IMG/VR virus record: IMGVR_UViG_3300042291_001104
Location: 1-27,218 of that record
DNA length: 27,218 nucleotides
Strand: one strand, 5' to 3'
From: a virus
Position 1 is the first letter of the stretch. Each line of letters begins with the position of its first letter. Made by a program: the position numbers and the translations under genes. Shown here in pieces: positions 11,901-20,106 of the stretch. Below the pieces are notes generated by a model. That model saw only the letters and a program-made list of their open reading frames with translations, was not told where the DNA came from and did no database searches.

Positions 11901-12385
11901 GAATTTAGTATACCGGTAAATTGCTCGTACCAATTTACATTGGTAGGATCATTCCAGGCAATGGTAGTGTTGGCCAAATTATTACCAGTATTGTCAAATA
12001 CATTTTCTGTAGTAGACAATGCTGTCATTTTCAACAGACCTTGTGCTGGTACATTTCGCTTGGGAATATAACTGATTAATTGTGCCAGACGTAAAATACT
12101 GTCACGGCGTTGCGCAGTTTCTAAAAAGTTCTCACGGGCATTTAAGTCAATACGGAAACTTAAATTTTGTCCTAGAAATGCTATCAAGTCAACTAGTGCA
12201 ATATACTCGCTGCTATCAATGAAATCGTTGAAATCTTCGGGATAATTTTCCTGCAGATACGAAATCAAAATTCGTCGAATAGTATCAAAGTCATAGCTTT
12301 GAAAATCTGCATTACGAAAAGATTGGTATATTTTCGTCCAATCTTCAGTGACGAGCAATTTGGTGTTGGTTGATGGAATAGTCAT
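8927..12385 (-). CDS. 6: Baseplate wedge protein, gp6-like
   Basis: The 1,152-residue protein matches the T4 gp6 family, which forms the inner ring of baseplate wedges and belongs to the broader gpJ/gp6 group. The N-terminal part (about residues 10-110) has the conserved helical layout with LISYLQENYPEDFNDFIDS, then a FLGQNLSFRIDLNARENFL segment and YIPKRNVPAQG. The C-terminal part has FYFSELSTYIMNLLTPDI followed by a segment with FGSLYEVSCQSNEIFISGA, the usual end of gp6 in marine T4-like phages. It is much longer than T4 gp6 (660 residues); the middle (about 200-950) is beta-rich and presumably carries inserted surface domains. It lies 46 bases after gp25, the widest gap in the operon, and that gap holds a late-promoter-like box. 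The Shine-Dalgarno site is weak. Family assignment is from remembered sequence patterns, not a search. Confidence 0.9.
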   Translation of the reverse strand: MTIPSTNTKLLVTEDWTKIYQSFRNADFQSYDFDTIRRILISYLQENYPEDFNDFIDSSEYIALVDLIAFLGQNLSFRIDLNARENFLETAQRRDSILRLAQLISYIPKRNVPAQGLLKMTALSTTENVFDNTGNNLANTTIAWNDPTNVNWYEQFTGILNSAMPGATIFGKPSDRSTINGVLTEQYKINSSNTDLPIYSFSKNINGTSMSFEIVPAAFSGQSNIYEAPPRPASPVSFLYQNDNKGSSSANTGFFAMFKQGTMGLSDFSITAPVPNEILGINIGNINNSDVWLWQLGVNGAYPSEPWTKVPALIGNNVIYNSLDKDIRNIYSVTSRDSDQIDLNFSDGKFGNLPRGNFSLFYRQSNGLVYSIKPEQLSGVVINIPYISKSGQNHTLTITLGLQYTINNSAGSETNASIQRNAPQAYYTQNRMITGEDYNISPLTLTTNVLKVKSINRVSSGVSKYFELSDVSSKYSSTNIFATDGLLYKNVVEQNFSFNYASRNDIFSVIKQQLEPVVASTAFQTFYVDKYRAAAPIRLNIDETGNIQTSNPLYQWNLTNIVAGQARGYFYSNNLALDVEIPQSIGSTYTSGILQYITAGSMIKFVPPLTSTGAPQYFLPNGKIVPVKTNKTVDYVWATVMQIVADGSNFGTGNLSDNTGPVILGNRISDGSIPIEVIPTFSKTLTYTFENDLVNLCLTQRNFGIRYDSELRKWAVIEDTNINLINPFSLEFEGDVSDTNKDSSWMVAFTWTGSEYKVRYRLANYVFQSEKQTGFFIDKSDTNFDYTNNTVIKDKINVLAINTRTGTSEPLGVEYSWQVDGPITELDGYVDPSRVDVSFYSHQDSGTIGKITDPDSFENIVGNQTNGTTDAYVMFRFIDDGMGVEPISSDLYLIFDTENSARQYFSNVLDTEYLYYFIDTDSVKSVNASNEFVYEPGYVAYPGRKDLSFHYLHNSGETRRIDPSKSNIIDIYMLTADYDAEFRNWLLTGSGTPPKPMSSQALENSYDSVLDPIKAISDEIVFQPVKYKVLFGASADINLRARFKAVKNSSSTASENDIRSRILTGINDFFALENWDFGKSFYFSELSTYIMNLLTPDITNFVIVPTVNNFGSLYEVSCQSNEIFISGAQSIDIEVIDSITAVQLNTKLIGIG

Positions 12386-12403
12386 ATTGTTATTGTATAC
12401 CAG

Positions 12404-12411
12404 TATTTATT
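12404..12411 (-). promoter_or_regulatory. Possible late promoter box upstream of gp6
   Basis: On the minus strand the gap between gp25 and gp6 contains AATAAATACTGG. T4-type late promoters use TATAAATA, often continuing with ACT, at about -10. This box matches 7 of 8 and continues with the same ACT. Predicted start is near 12398, leaving a leader of about 13 bases before the gp6 ATG. The leader lacks a strong ribosome site, which weakens the case. Confidence 0.4.
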
Positions 12412-12431
12412 TCTTGTATAAACCGAGTATA

Positions 12432-12869
12432 TTATTGCACACTGAGTCCTATATTCTGATCAAATCTCAGAGACATGTTTGTTGACTGATCTGTTCCATT
12501 CAACACCAGTGTTGCTTCAACAATATATCCAGTTGGATATTCTGTAAGACTAATTGAAGTTGGAGTGACCCTAGGATCACTTTTGCAAATTGCAGTTATG
12601 TCATTATCTAATGCTTCTCGAACATCGGGTGTCAACGGTTCCATCAATAGGTCCCATATGATACTGCCAAACGTAGGATTCATCACACGCTCGCCCTTGC
12701 GAGTATTAAATTGATTCAGTATGTCTTGTTTAATCAATTCCAAATCATAAAGTTTAGAAGTGGTGTTTGCAGAATCTAAGCTGCTGAATCCTACATAAAA
12801 GTGACTGACTTTTTTAGGTTGTTCAACTACTGCATTTGCATTTGTGATTTGGAGTGACTTGTACGGCAT
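12432..12869 (-). CDS. 25: Baseplate wedge protein, gp25-like (GPW/gp25 family)
   Basis: The 145-residue protein has the GPW/gp25 fold signature: LYDLELIKQDILNQFNTRKG near residues 41-60, then GERVMNPTFGSIIWDLLMEP, where R-x-M-x-P-x-F-G-S is the family core. The family was named for a lysozyme-like similarity, but its established role is structural: gp25 is part of the wedge core and starts sheath assembly together with gp6 and gp53. Length is close to T4 gp25 (132 residues). It begins 7 bases after the gp5-like stop codon. Upstream of the ATG an AGGA lies rather far away (about 13 bases), so translation may be coupled to the preceding gene. The gene order 5-25-6 places it with its known partners. 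Confidence 0.93.
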   Translation of the reverse strand: MPYKSLQITNANAVVEQPKKVSHFYVGFSSLDSANTTSKLYDLELIKQDILNQFNTRKGERVMNPTFGSIIWDLLMEPLTPDVREALDNDITAICKSDPRVTPTSISLTEYPTGYIVEATLVLNGTDQSTNMSLRFDQNIGLSVQ

Positions 12870-12876
12870 AGTGTAT

Positions 12877-15174
12877 TTATTGTCCTGTTCTAACTGGATT
12901 TCCTTGACTATCGGTCAATATGCCTCCGGTGCCAGTCTGTACGGTTTTTGCTGTCAACTGTCCTAGGAAACATTCATAATAACCTTGCTTCCTTGCCTTA
13001 ACATTAGAAACGTTATTAGCACCAACTGCTCGCATAGCGGCTTCAAAGTATCCAGGATCGTTTGGATCAACTTTGCATCTACGAAGCATGTATTTGACAC
13101 TAACTTCAGCTGCAATTTCTGGTTGATTCAATAGCTGAGGATTACCAATTAAATCTCGTCCTGTTAAATCTGAATATACTTTATAATTTCCTCTACCTGT
13201 AATTTGAATATATCCCCTGCCAATAAATTTGGCACCATCACCTGGTTGTGTATTTCCTAAACCTCTACCCTTAGCAGTGGCGGATCCATACAAAAACTCA
13301 GGCAACGAGTTATTAGGATTTCCAGCATATTGTTGTGCTAGTGCTCGATCGCCCTTGAATACTCCAGGAAAAACTTCTAATAATCTATCAGCTGAATAAT
13401 TGAAATTTTCTTCAACTACTTTCCATCTGGTTTCGCCGCCGGCAATACCCAATAAGGATGCAATAGCATTAGGATTGGTTAATCCATATTTGGCACAGGC
13501 TGCTTTGAGTGCAGCAATTCCTTCTTGAGACGAAGGTGCATTGATATCTTTAGCAAACTCAGGAGAACAAGTACCTGGTTGTATTTCAGGTTGATTTGGA
13601 GACTCTTGCACGCCAGCATTAGGATTTGGAGGAACGCCTCCAGCAGCACGATCAGACCCAGGTGCAGTTTGTAATGTTACATCAGTTGCCTGCGGAGTAA
13701 ACTTTGAAGGATTGACGTTTTCGTGTTGTGGCCATGGCTCGTGTGTTGGCACACGTTGCATGATAGTTTTGATAGTTCCCGTGTTGTAAAATTTATCAGG
13801 TCCCCATCCGTAAGAAACGTCACGATTAGGCAATGAATAAATTGTCAATAACGGAGGAGTCTCTGCATTGGCAGCAGCAGTGGGTGCCGGTGCAGCAGGA
13901 CCATTTAAGTCAATCCGAGATCCTACCATAATAACTTGTCCGTTGGCATCAACACCAAACACTCCACCAGATCCAATTTTAAAACTGCTGCCACCAATTA
14001 AATTCATGCCACTTGCAGCAGATGCTAATATATTCTGACCAACGTTCAAGTGGAAATCACTTTGTGAGGTAATTTTTGTTGTGTCGCCAATTGCAAGATC
14101 AAAATCGTTTCTAACCGATATTTTGCTGTAATCTTCGATAGCAAGCAAATGATATCCTCCAATATTGGTTTCCATATTTTTTACAGAACGCATATGAATA
14201 TTGCGACCAGCTTCTAAGTTAATATCTCTATCTGCTCTAAAATTAAAATCTTGCTCAGTGTGAATACTAACACTGTCTGTGGCATATATGTCAATCTTTC
14301 CATTGCTGGTCATTTCTAACCAAGCAGTGCCTTTGCTGTTGCCTATGTAAATTAGATCCTGACTGTTATGCAGTAATATTTGATGACCTGTACGAGTTCT
14401 AATACGCACTAATTCGTTTTGCCCATTGATGTCACCGTCGTCCATTACAAATGTGCTGCCACCTAATCTGCTCACAGGAACTTGTCTTTTTTGTTCATAT
14501 CCAATCTGTCCTGTTTTTGCGCCCGGACTAGTATCTAACGGCCCAGGTGTACTAATTCCAAACACACCACTTGGCACCTCTCTTCTAGCACTGCTAGATG
14601 TTATTCCCCGTACAGTGTCTAACAATAGCCCTTGCTGTACCAAGCGATCAGCAAAAGGATGCACTGGCTTGGGCAGTTTATCAACATTGGGTACATTTAA
14701 ATTTTGTGTGCTTTTTAAAAATTCTGCAACAGGTAGATTTGTAGTACCATATCTCAGTCTCTGCTCTTGTGTCATTGCCACTACCTGGCTAGATGCAATG
14801 CCTGGCACCATGTGATTTTGAAACTGGTCTGGCACACAGCCCATCCAATATCCTTGATTTGGGTCGCCATCAATAAAGATAACCATTACAGTTGTTCCTA
14901 CATCAGGAGGAACTGCCCACCAACCGTATGATTTTTGAACATCGTTAAAATTACTGCTGTTGTTGCCTTCGTATCTTACAGATGTGACTCCATAAAATGG
15001 ACTTAGATATCGTACAATATAAGAATCTGACTGATTGTCAATTCCGTTTGATAGATTCTTTCGTAACGATACTTCCAATGCTCCCATGTATGTAGGATCT
15101 AAATGGTTTGTAATTTCAGCTAAGAAAGGACCCGGGCTGGGCAACTTTCCTTTTTGTCTAGTTTCAACTGCCAT
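12877..15174 (-). CDS. 5: Baseplate central spike protein, gp5-like, with C-terminal GH19 chitinase-type lysozyme domain
   Basis: The 765-residue protein has three visible parts. Residues about 10-130 form the gp5/VgrG OB-fold domain (PGPFLAEITNHLDPTYMGAL; YGWWAVPPDVGTTVMVIFID). Residues about 245-425 are a repetitive beta-helix-like spike region (RTRTGHQILLHNSQDLIYIG; then alternating hydrophobic strands such as DFNFRADRDINLEAGRNIHM). Residues about 540-750 resemble GH19 chitinase/endolysin domains: GGETRW with Glu581 in the position of the general acid, ENFNYSADRLLEVFP just after it, and GRGYIQITGRGNY around 651-663. T4 gp5 carries its lysozyme between OB fold and spike, so the order here is different. 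The GH19 domain presumably cuts peptidoglycan as the tail penetrates. Residues about 425-540 are a Pro/Asn/Ala-rich linker. A ribosome site AAGGTAA precedes the ATG, and the hub gene ends 5 bases before it. Confidence 0.92.
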   Translation of the reverse strand: MAVETRQKGKLPSPGPFLAEITNHLDPTYMGALEVSLRKNLSNGIDNQSDSYIVRYLSPFYGVTSVRYEGNNSSNFNDVQKSYGWWAVPPDVGTTVMVIFIDGDPNQGYWMGCVPDQFQNHMVPGIASSQVVAMTQEQRLRYGTTNLPVAEFLKSTQNLNVPNVDKLPKPVHPFADRLVQQGLLLDTVRGITSSSARREVPSGVFGISTPGPLDTSPGAKTGQIGYEQKRQVPVSRLGGSTFVMDDGDINGQNELVRIRTRTGHQILLHNSQDLIYIGNSKGTAWLEMTSNGKIDIYATDSVSIHTEQDFNFRADRDINLEAGRNIHMRSVKNMETNIGGYHLLAIEDYSKISVRNDFDLAIGDTTKITSQSDFHLNVGQNILASAASGMNLIGGSSFKIGSGGVFGVDANGQVIMVGSRIDLNGPAAPAPTAAANAETPPLLTIYSLPNRDVSYGWGPDKFYNTGTIKTIMQRVPTHEPWPQHENVNPSKFTPQATDVTLQTAPGSDRAAGGVPPNPNAGVQESPNQPEIQPGTCSPEFAKDINAPSSQEGIAALKAACAKYGLTNPNAIASLLGIAGGETRWKVVEENFNYSADRLLEVFPGVFKGDRALAQQYAGNPNNSLPEFLYGSATAKGRGLGNTQPGDGAKFIGRGYIQITGRGNYKVYSDLTGRDLIGNPQLLNQPEIAAEVSVKYMLRRCKVDPNDPGYFEAAMRAVGANNVSNVKARKQGYYECFLGQLTAKTVQTGTGGILTDSQGNPVRTGQ

Positions 15175-15179
15175 TCTAA

Positions 15180-18100
15180 TTACCTTATCATTATTTTATC
15201 AAGAGGACTGTTACCAGAAGTTTTGCTTCCAAACTTTGAGGCCGCCGAACTGCCTAGGTTACCAACTACATTTATTGGGCTACCAGGATATCTATTTTGT
15301 AGGGCCAACAACTGACCTTCTTTAGTGCCTGCCAATCCAGTTAGGCCTGCCAATTGACTGTTGGCTGTGAGATATTTAAGCCCCTTGGCAACACTGTCTA
15401 CAATGTTAGGATTACCGTTGGTAGTTTGTAAAGGATTATTGTACTGAGTAGGTGCTGCCGCTGCTGCGGTCTGTGCATCTTGCGATGTCAATTGATTTTG
15501 AGAAACTTCTGAAATATTGTTGACACCAAATGCTCTTGCAAGGGCACGGGCGCCGCCTGCGGCAGAAATGCCACTTAAGAAACTGCTGTCTGGAGCAGGT
15601 GCAGGTGCAGTAGAATAAGGTGCAGTTGCTGGTAGATTTTTTAACCCATTAGGACCAAAGCCCTGAAGATTTACACCGTTAGCTGTTGCGATACCAAGAT
15701 CCGTGTCAGCAGGCACTTGGCTTGCAAGTGCGCTGGTTTGATCAATAATTTTACTTTGTAGATTAGGAGATAATCCTGCCAATTGACTTTGATTAATTCC
15801 AAACTGTCCAGCAATTGCAAAAGGATCAACCGCAGTTCCTTGTGTTGCTGCAAGACTTTTGTCTGCAATGTTGTTGACAAATCCCGCGCCGCCGCCCTGA
15901 TTGGCAACAGTTGATAACGAGTTAGTATCTAGTCCTGTTGCAATACCAGTTGTTGGTATTGCAGTAACAGGGCTAGGTAAAAATTGATTTTTTAAATCAA
16001 AAGTTGTTCCGTTGTTAACAGCATTGGTAACAAATTGAACTGTTGCACCTGCACCAATACCAGATCCTAATACACTAGATCTTCTAATTTTTGTAGTTGC
16101 AATGCCAACAATCTGACTTGCTAGAGATCCTGCAACTCCTGTCAATCCAAGAGATCTTACAGCAGACTGTCCTATTTCTGTTATTAGTCCTGCAGGACTT
16201 AGCACTCGGTTTCTTAATCCAACTGCGGCTCGGGCCTGCAATGGAATGCCTCCTGCAGATTGATTTATGCCCCCTGGCACAACTCCGCCAAAGACTTGAG
16301 TGTTCAATCTTGTCACTCCTGCAAGAGGATTGGTAGTTGCACCACTTACTGATGCCACAGAAATTACTCCACCGAGGCCGCCGGTGGCTGCTGTAAAGTT
16401 ACTCAATTGTCCAGGCAATCCTGGGCTTGGTAATACACGCTGTTGCTGGTTACGCAGATTTATTTCGTCTGGACGCTGACCCGGTGCTGCCGGTGCTGCT
16501 GGAGTATAATCAGAATTGACAGAATCTCGCATACTAGGCTTTTGATCCATTCTGGTGCTAGGGTCACTAGGGGCGTTGGTTCCTTTGCTGTTGGGAGTAT
16601 CCTCGGGTGCAGGTTGTCCCGGCTGTCTAATAACTTCGAGAGACTGCAGGAACACTCCGTCTTTGAATGACGATTTAACTTTTGTAACTCTATAAACTCC
16701 GCTGAAAGGAACAAGTTTAGGATCAAAAAACATTGTGCCTCCATCTTCCAAGGGTTGAATGTCGATGGGATTTCTAAAATTAATTCTTACTAACACTTCT
16801 CCGTAGTTGAACGTTGCTTCACCGTCTTTTGTTGTTCTGTTATTTTGTTTGCTTTCTGGTTCAGGATTGTAATTTCCAATTCCGCCAGTTACTAGATAGA
16901 AGGGATCACCAAGAATATCTACTTCTCCAGTGAGCATACTACCTCTGGAATCTGTGATTGCACTATGCATAGATTTGGCCATGGCATAGTAAGGATCCTG
17001 TTGAGTTTGATTTCCTGAATCAGTATCAACCGATGTGTGTCTAGATGTAGACTGTGTTGGAGCCAAGGGCAACCCTCTGTTTTCAATATCTTCTAATTTA
17101 GTAGGGTTTCGCTGGGCAACAATTTTATTGCCAGGGCCTGCGGCGTCTCTAGCCGGTGGCGCTTGAAAATTTCCCAAAGAATTAGGCAATGCTTCAAAGA
17201 ATAATGTGTTGAAGTTTAATTTGAAATTTTTTATATCTAAATTGTTTCCAGTGTAGATATAATTGTATTCTCGTTGACACAACTTTGTTAATTTTTCAAT
17301 ATCAATTTGCTCATTTCCATAATTGGGAATTCTTGTATATAAAATTTTGTAAGGAGTTACAACATAGGTAAAAATTTGATAAGGACGCTTTTTATCTTTG
17401 TCAATTGCTTCTTGATTTTCTGTTTCTAGCTTGACTATAAAATAATCAACCATGTCGTTGTCATCAACTACCTGTCTCCATTCTGACGGAGAACTTAATT
17501 TTTCAATTATTTCTCTAACATATTTGCTGTCTTTGATAATAGCAGTGATACATTCATGAATGTTTTTTCCTTCAGAAAAGTGAACAACAGGGCTGCTTGG
17601 CTCCAGTTTAAACGATTCTGGTCGTTTGGCATTTTGCGACGGCGATGGATTTGTTTGATCCTTGGGTTGGTTTGCCGTGGGCTTGGTTTCAGTTCCTGGA
17701 TCTGGAAATTTGTACAATGCATTGTCTTTGAGCAATTCTGTTACTTTGGCTTGCCCAAGTTTATTAACTGTATCAGTTGTCCATCCAACTCCTTCTGTCC
17801 ATACAGGAAATTTGATTCGATATATGTCGTGCTGGGTTGCATCCGCCTTGCCTTTTTTTATTTCTGCATTTTCGTCTTTTGCTTGCTTTGTGATACTTTC
17901 AACAAGATTGTTCAAAATTCCTTGAACTGTTCCTCCTGATATTTTTACAGCTTTTTTTATCTCGCTAGGGTTTCCAAACCCTCGTTCGTTGGCTGCAATA
18001 GCTTTTACTTGATATTTGGTTCCTGCTTGATCTATAGTAACATCTAGTCCAGTGAGTGTAATTGGAAAATATCTTGTGCCTTTGGGCTCTATCACAGGAT

Positions 18101-18746
18101 TGGGCATTCCTTCGCCATCGGGATATCCCCAAAAATCCATCTTTAATACAAACACTGCCTGTGTGTAGGAAGGATATCCAGCAGCAATAGATGCAACATG
18201 CAAGGCCTCAACAAACCCATTGATACTGTATGGTTCAATTACATCAAACGACAGTGAAGTAGGCTGTGCAACGCCCTGAGGACCACCGGCACTCATCAAT
18301 GTTTCAATGTCAATGTTATCTAAAAACATGTCAAATCTGCCAGGACTATTTTTATTAAATTGTTCTACCAATTTAGATCCAGAATAGTCTTTGTAAGAAA
18401 CAGTAGTGCTTGAGGTAGTAACTTGTGTAGTTTTCTTTCTTAAAAAGCCGCCGGTGGTGGTAACTTTTTCTTGTTTTTCTTCTCTCTCCCTTTCAACAGG
18501 AGTAACATTAGGAGTAATACTAGCTGGACCTTTGCCTCCAGATCTTAAAACAACTAATTCAAGAGTGCTGTCTCTATAAGTTTTTGGATCAAATGCTTGT
18601 TCTTTTCGTAGAGCCGCTAGAGTAAAACTATAGGTGAAAGATCTATATTTGTGAAGTACGTTAACTGATGGACCCGACTGTTGTCGAGATGTTGGATTAT
18701 TTTCGGTACTAAGACCAGCAGTTCTTCTGTCAGGAGTGACCGTCAT
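15180..18746 (-). CDS. Large baseplate hub protein, gp27-like, with long low-complexity C-terminal extension
   Basis: The protein has 1,188 residues. The N-terminal half is a folded, beta-rich region (VNVLHKYRSFTYSFTLAALR near 28-47; FDVIEPYSINGFVEALHVAS; MDFWGYPDGEGMPNP). Residues about 605-712 end in a pattern typical of gp27/gpD-type hub domains: GDPFYLVTGG, a later PFSGVYRVTKVKSSF, then GVFLQSLEVIRQPGQ. From about 713 to 1188 the sequence is Gln/Ala/Gly/Pro/Asn-rich and looks largely disordered or repetitive. It lies directly upstream of the gp5 spike gene, as expected for the hub that holds the spike. T4 gp27 has 391 residues, so this is about three times longer. A good ribosome site (AGGA 9 bases before ATG) supports the start; the gp53 stop is 1 base away. 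The hub role is inferred from position and the C-terminal hub motif; annotation as gp27 would need a profile search. Confidence 0.7.
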   Translation of the reverse strand: MTVTPDRRTAGLSTENNPTSRQQSGPSVNVLHKYRSFTYSFTLAALRKEQAFDPKTYRDSTLELVVLRSGGKGPASITPNVTPVEREREEKQEKVTTTGGFLRKKTTQVTTSSTTVSYKDYSGSKLVEQFNKNSPGRFDMFLDNIDIETLMSAGGPQGVAQPTSLSFDVIEPYSINGFVEALHVASIAAGYPSYTQAVFVLKMDFWGYPDGEGMPNPVIEPKGTRYFPITLTGLDVTIDQAGTKYQVKAIAANERGFGNPSEIKKAVKISGGTVQGILNNLVESITKQAKDENAEIKKGKADATQHDIYRIKFPVWTEGVGWTTDTVNKLGQAKVTELLKDNALYKFPDPGTETKPTANQPKDQTNPSPSQNAKRPESFKLEPSSPVVHFSEGKNIHECITAIIKDSKYVREIIEKLSSPSEWRQVVDDNDMVDYFIVKLETENQEAIDKDKKRPYQIFTYVVTPYKILYTRIPNYGNEQIDIEKLTKLCQREYNYIYTGNNLDIKNFKLNFNTLFFEALPNSLGNFQAPPARDAAGPGNKIVAQRNPTKLEDIENRGLPLAPTQSTSRHTSVDTDSGNQTQQDPYYAMAKSMHSAITDSRGSMLTGEVDILGDPFYLVTGGIGNYNPEPESKQNNRTTKDGEATFNYGEVLVRINFRNPIDIQPLEDGGTMFFDPKLVPFSGVYRVTKVKSSFKDGVFLQSLEVIRQPGQPAPEDTPNSKGTNAPSDPSTRMDQKPSMRDSVNSDYTPAAPAAPGQRPDEINLRNQQQRVLPSPGLPGQLSNFTAATGGLGGVISVASVSGATTNPLAGVTRLNTQVFGGVVPGGINQSAGGIPLQARAAVGLRNRVLSPAGLITEIGQSAVRSLGLTGVAGSLASQIVGIATTKIRRSSVLGSGIGAGATVQFVTNAVNNGTTFDLKNQFLPSPVTAIPTTGIATGLDTNSLSTVANQGGGAGFVNNIADKSLAATQGTAVDPFAIAGQFGINQSQLAGLSPNLQSKIIDQTSALASQVPADTDLGIATANGVNLQGFGPNGLKNLPATAPYSTAPAPAPDSSFLSGISAAGGARALARAFGVNNISEVSQNQLTSQDAQTAAAAAPTQYNNPLQTTNGNPNIVDSVAKGLKYLTANSQLAGLTGLAGTKEGQLLALQNRYPGSPINVVGNLGSSAASKFGSKTSGNSPLDKIMIR

Positions 18747-18747
18747 A

Positions 18748-19047
18748 TTATATTCCTAAAGTCTTTTTCATTGAGCTCAATTTAGGAAGATAGATCTTGA
18801 TTCCTGCCAACAGATCAAACACAGGATCCTTTAGCATAGACGGATTTCTTGCTGAAAATACCCACCATAAACGAACATCATTGTAAAGGTCGTACGCCAA
18901 CAGATCTGGTCTGTTTTCATAACTTTTTGTAACTGTGAATAATATGTCGTCGCTTTCAGCAGGAACTTCTCGGGGTGTCATTACATCCAGATATCCATTG
19001 TTGCTTGCAGTTAGATAATACGGACTTGTTTTTGTGTATTCAGCCAT
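18748..19047 (-). CDS. 53: Baseplate wedge protein, gp53-like
   Basis: The 99-residue protein has the gp53 core: RPDLLAYDLYNDVRLWWVFS near residues 47-66, then ARNPSMLKDPVFDLLAGIKI and a final YLP. This LysM-like region of T4 gp53 packs in the wedge core and joins neighbouring wedges. T4 gp53 has about 196 residues, so this version keeps essentially one domain. A longer frame opens upstream at 19140, but the start at 19047 is chosen because it yields MAEYTKTSPYY directly before the conserved core and forms a TAATG stop/start overlap with the upstream gene, suggesting translational coupling. Confidence 0.85.
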   Translation of the reverse strand: MAEYTKTSPYYLTASNNGYLDVMTPREVPAESDDILFTVTKSYENRPDLLAYDLYNDVRLWWVFSARNPSMLKDPVFDLLAGIKIYLPKLSSMKKTLGI

Positions 19048-19991
19048 TATAGATAACCCTTTCCTCTTAACGATCCAATATCTAAATATTTGGTAACAGA
19101 AATTTGTTGCATCTCTGCTCTGCTGTAAGCAACTCTGCAAGTAACCGACAATGTTGATCTTGTTGGAACACTGGTCATGCTAATTGGGCCGCCGTTTTTG
19201 CCAACTGTGAAATAATCCACATCATCCGGCAAGTCATGCTTAAAATTTGTAATAATTATTGGAACATTCTTTAAAGAGTATTCTCCGTAGCCATCCAATC
19301 TGCAAACCGGCGGTGGTGCACCGCTGTCGGAATCTCCCACACGACCTCCAAATCTCATTTTTGTCAATGCGCTGAGTAGTCGTACAGTTGACAAATATAT
19401 CAACGCTTCAGTTTCGTTTTGTACTGTGAATTTTCCAGTTATTGTTATGTCTGAAATACCACTACTTTTATAAAAATTTATTGCATAGTTACTGTGCAAG
19501 GGTTGTTGAGATGAATAGTCTGCCTTGTGTTCCAAAGAAATTGTAGGAGTGTAGGGAAAAATTACTCCGCCGAACCCCTGAGAAGACAATTCACCATTGG
19601 CAGATCCTTGGGTCAGTGTTGTAAGATAGTTTGACGGTACACGAATTTTTACACGCATATCTTTGCTATTATCACTTTTGCTATCTCCAGGTAAACTTTG
19701 TATTGTTGTCTGTGTAGCAGGCGCTGGCAATTGACGTTCTGCGCCAGGCTTGACATTGCCTAGATCTCTAATAGCGCCAGCCGACACTGGAGAAATATTT
19801 TGACGATTGCCTGCAGATATCAGAGCATCAGCTGTGGCACCAAGAATTGACGGATTGTTCAATCGTGCAACATATTGTTGTGTAGATTTTGATAAGCTGG
19901 GTAACGTAGATTTGTTTTCCGTAAATAGATCATACTCTGCTTTTGAAACAGGTTTACCATTTACCTCGTAAATATTTGTACCTTGTGCCAT
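19047..19991 (-). CDS. Tail tube cap/initiator-like baseplate protein (gp48/gp54 type, tentative)
   Basis: The protein has 314 residues. The first 105 or so are Ser/Ala/Asn/Pro-rich and probably flexible. The folded part contains VIFPYTPTISLEHKADYSSQ (about 145-165), ISDITITGKFTVQNETEALI (about 180-205), PPPVCRLDGYGEYSLKNVPI (about 230-250) and LSVTCRVAYSRAEMQ near the end. These features fit tube-like baseplate proteins that cap the hub and start tail tube growth; the final VTCRVAY strand resembles the end of T4 gp54 (FDVTFAYRV). It is the first gene of the minus-strand operon, preceded by a good ribosome site (AAAGGA, 8 bases before ATG). Whether it corresponds to gp48 or gp54 cannot be decided by eye. 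Confidence 0.6.
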   Translation of the reverse strand: MAQGTNIYEVNGKPVSKAEYDLFTENKSTLPSLSKSTQQYVARLNNPSILGATADALISAGNRQNISPVSAGAIRDLGNVKPGAERQLPAPATQTTIQSLPGDSKSDNSKDMRVKIRVPSNYLTTLTQGSANGELSSQGFGGVIFPYTPTISLEHKADYSSQQPLHSNYAINFYKSSGISDITITGKFTVQNETEALIYLSTVRLLSALTKMRFGGRVGDSDSGAPPPVCRLDGYGEYSLKNVPIIITNFKHDLPDDVDYFTVGKNGGPISMTSVPTRSTLSVTCRVAYSRAEMQQISVTKYLDIGSLRGKGYL

Positions 19992-20010
19992 TCTTTTTTT
20001 CCTTTGTATG

Positions 20011-20029
20011 TTATTTAACCAATAAATAA
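20011..20029. repeat. Inverted repeat with divergent late-promoter-like boxes
   Basis: TTATTTA (20011-20017) and TAAATAA (20023-20029) are perfect inverted arms around ACCAA. Read leftward the arm gives GTTAAATA, and read rightward AATAAATA; both resemble the phage late box TATAAATA (6/8 and 7/8). The leftward box would start transcription near 20006, just before the ribosome site of the tail tube cap gene. The rightward box would start near 20034, upstream of gp55. Confidence 0.4.
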
Positions 20030-20052
20030 TCTGCTAACTTAATAACCTGTGG

Positions 20053-20080
20053 TTGACACGCCACACTATTGTGTTATACT
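20053..20080 (+). promoter_or_regulatory. Strong sigma70-type promoter for gp55
   Basis: TTGACA at 20053-20058 is a perfect -35 box. TATACT at 20075-20080 is a 5/6 match to TATAAT, with a 16-base spacer and a TG one base upstream (extended -10). It faces gp55, whose ATG is 27 bases downstream. It is the kind of promoter used by unmodified host RNA polymerase, consistent with early or middle expression of the late sigma factor. Confidence 0.8.
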
Positions 20081-20106
20081 AGTAAAATAAGGATAACAAT
20101 AATAAG

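Noticed and set aside
11712-12071. A 119-codon plus-strand frame opposite gp6.
   Set aside because: It lies fully antisense to a well-supported gene and shows no family pattern.
12874-12881. AATAAATA on the minus strand just before gp25, same as the box before gp6.
   Set aside because: Its predicted start would fall inside the gp25 ATG, and the bases include the gp5-like stop codon. It is not a useful gp25 promoter.
14426-14815. A 129-codon plus-strand frame opposite the gp5-like gene.
   Set aside because: Antisense shadow of a well-supported gene; no ribosome site or recognisable protein.
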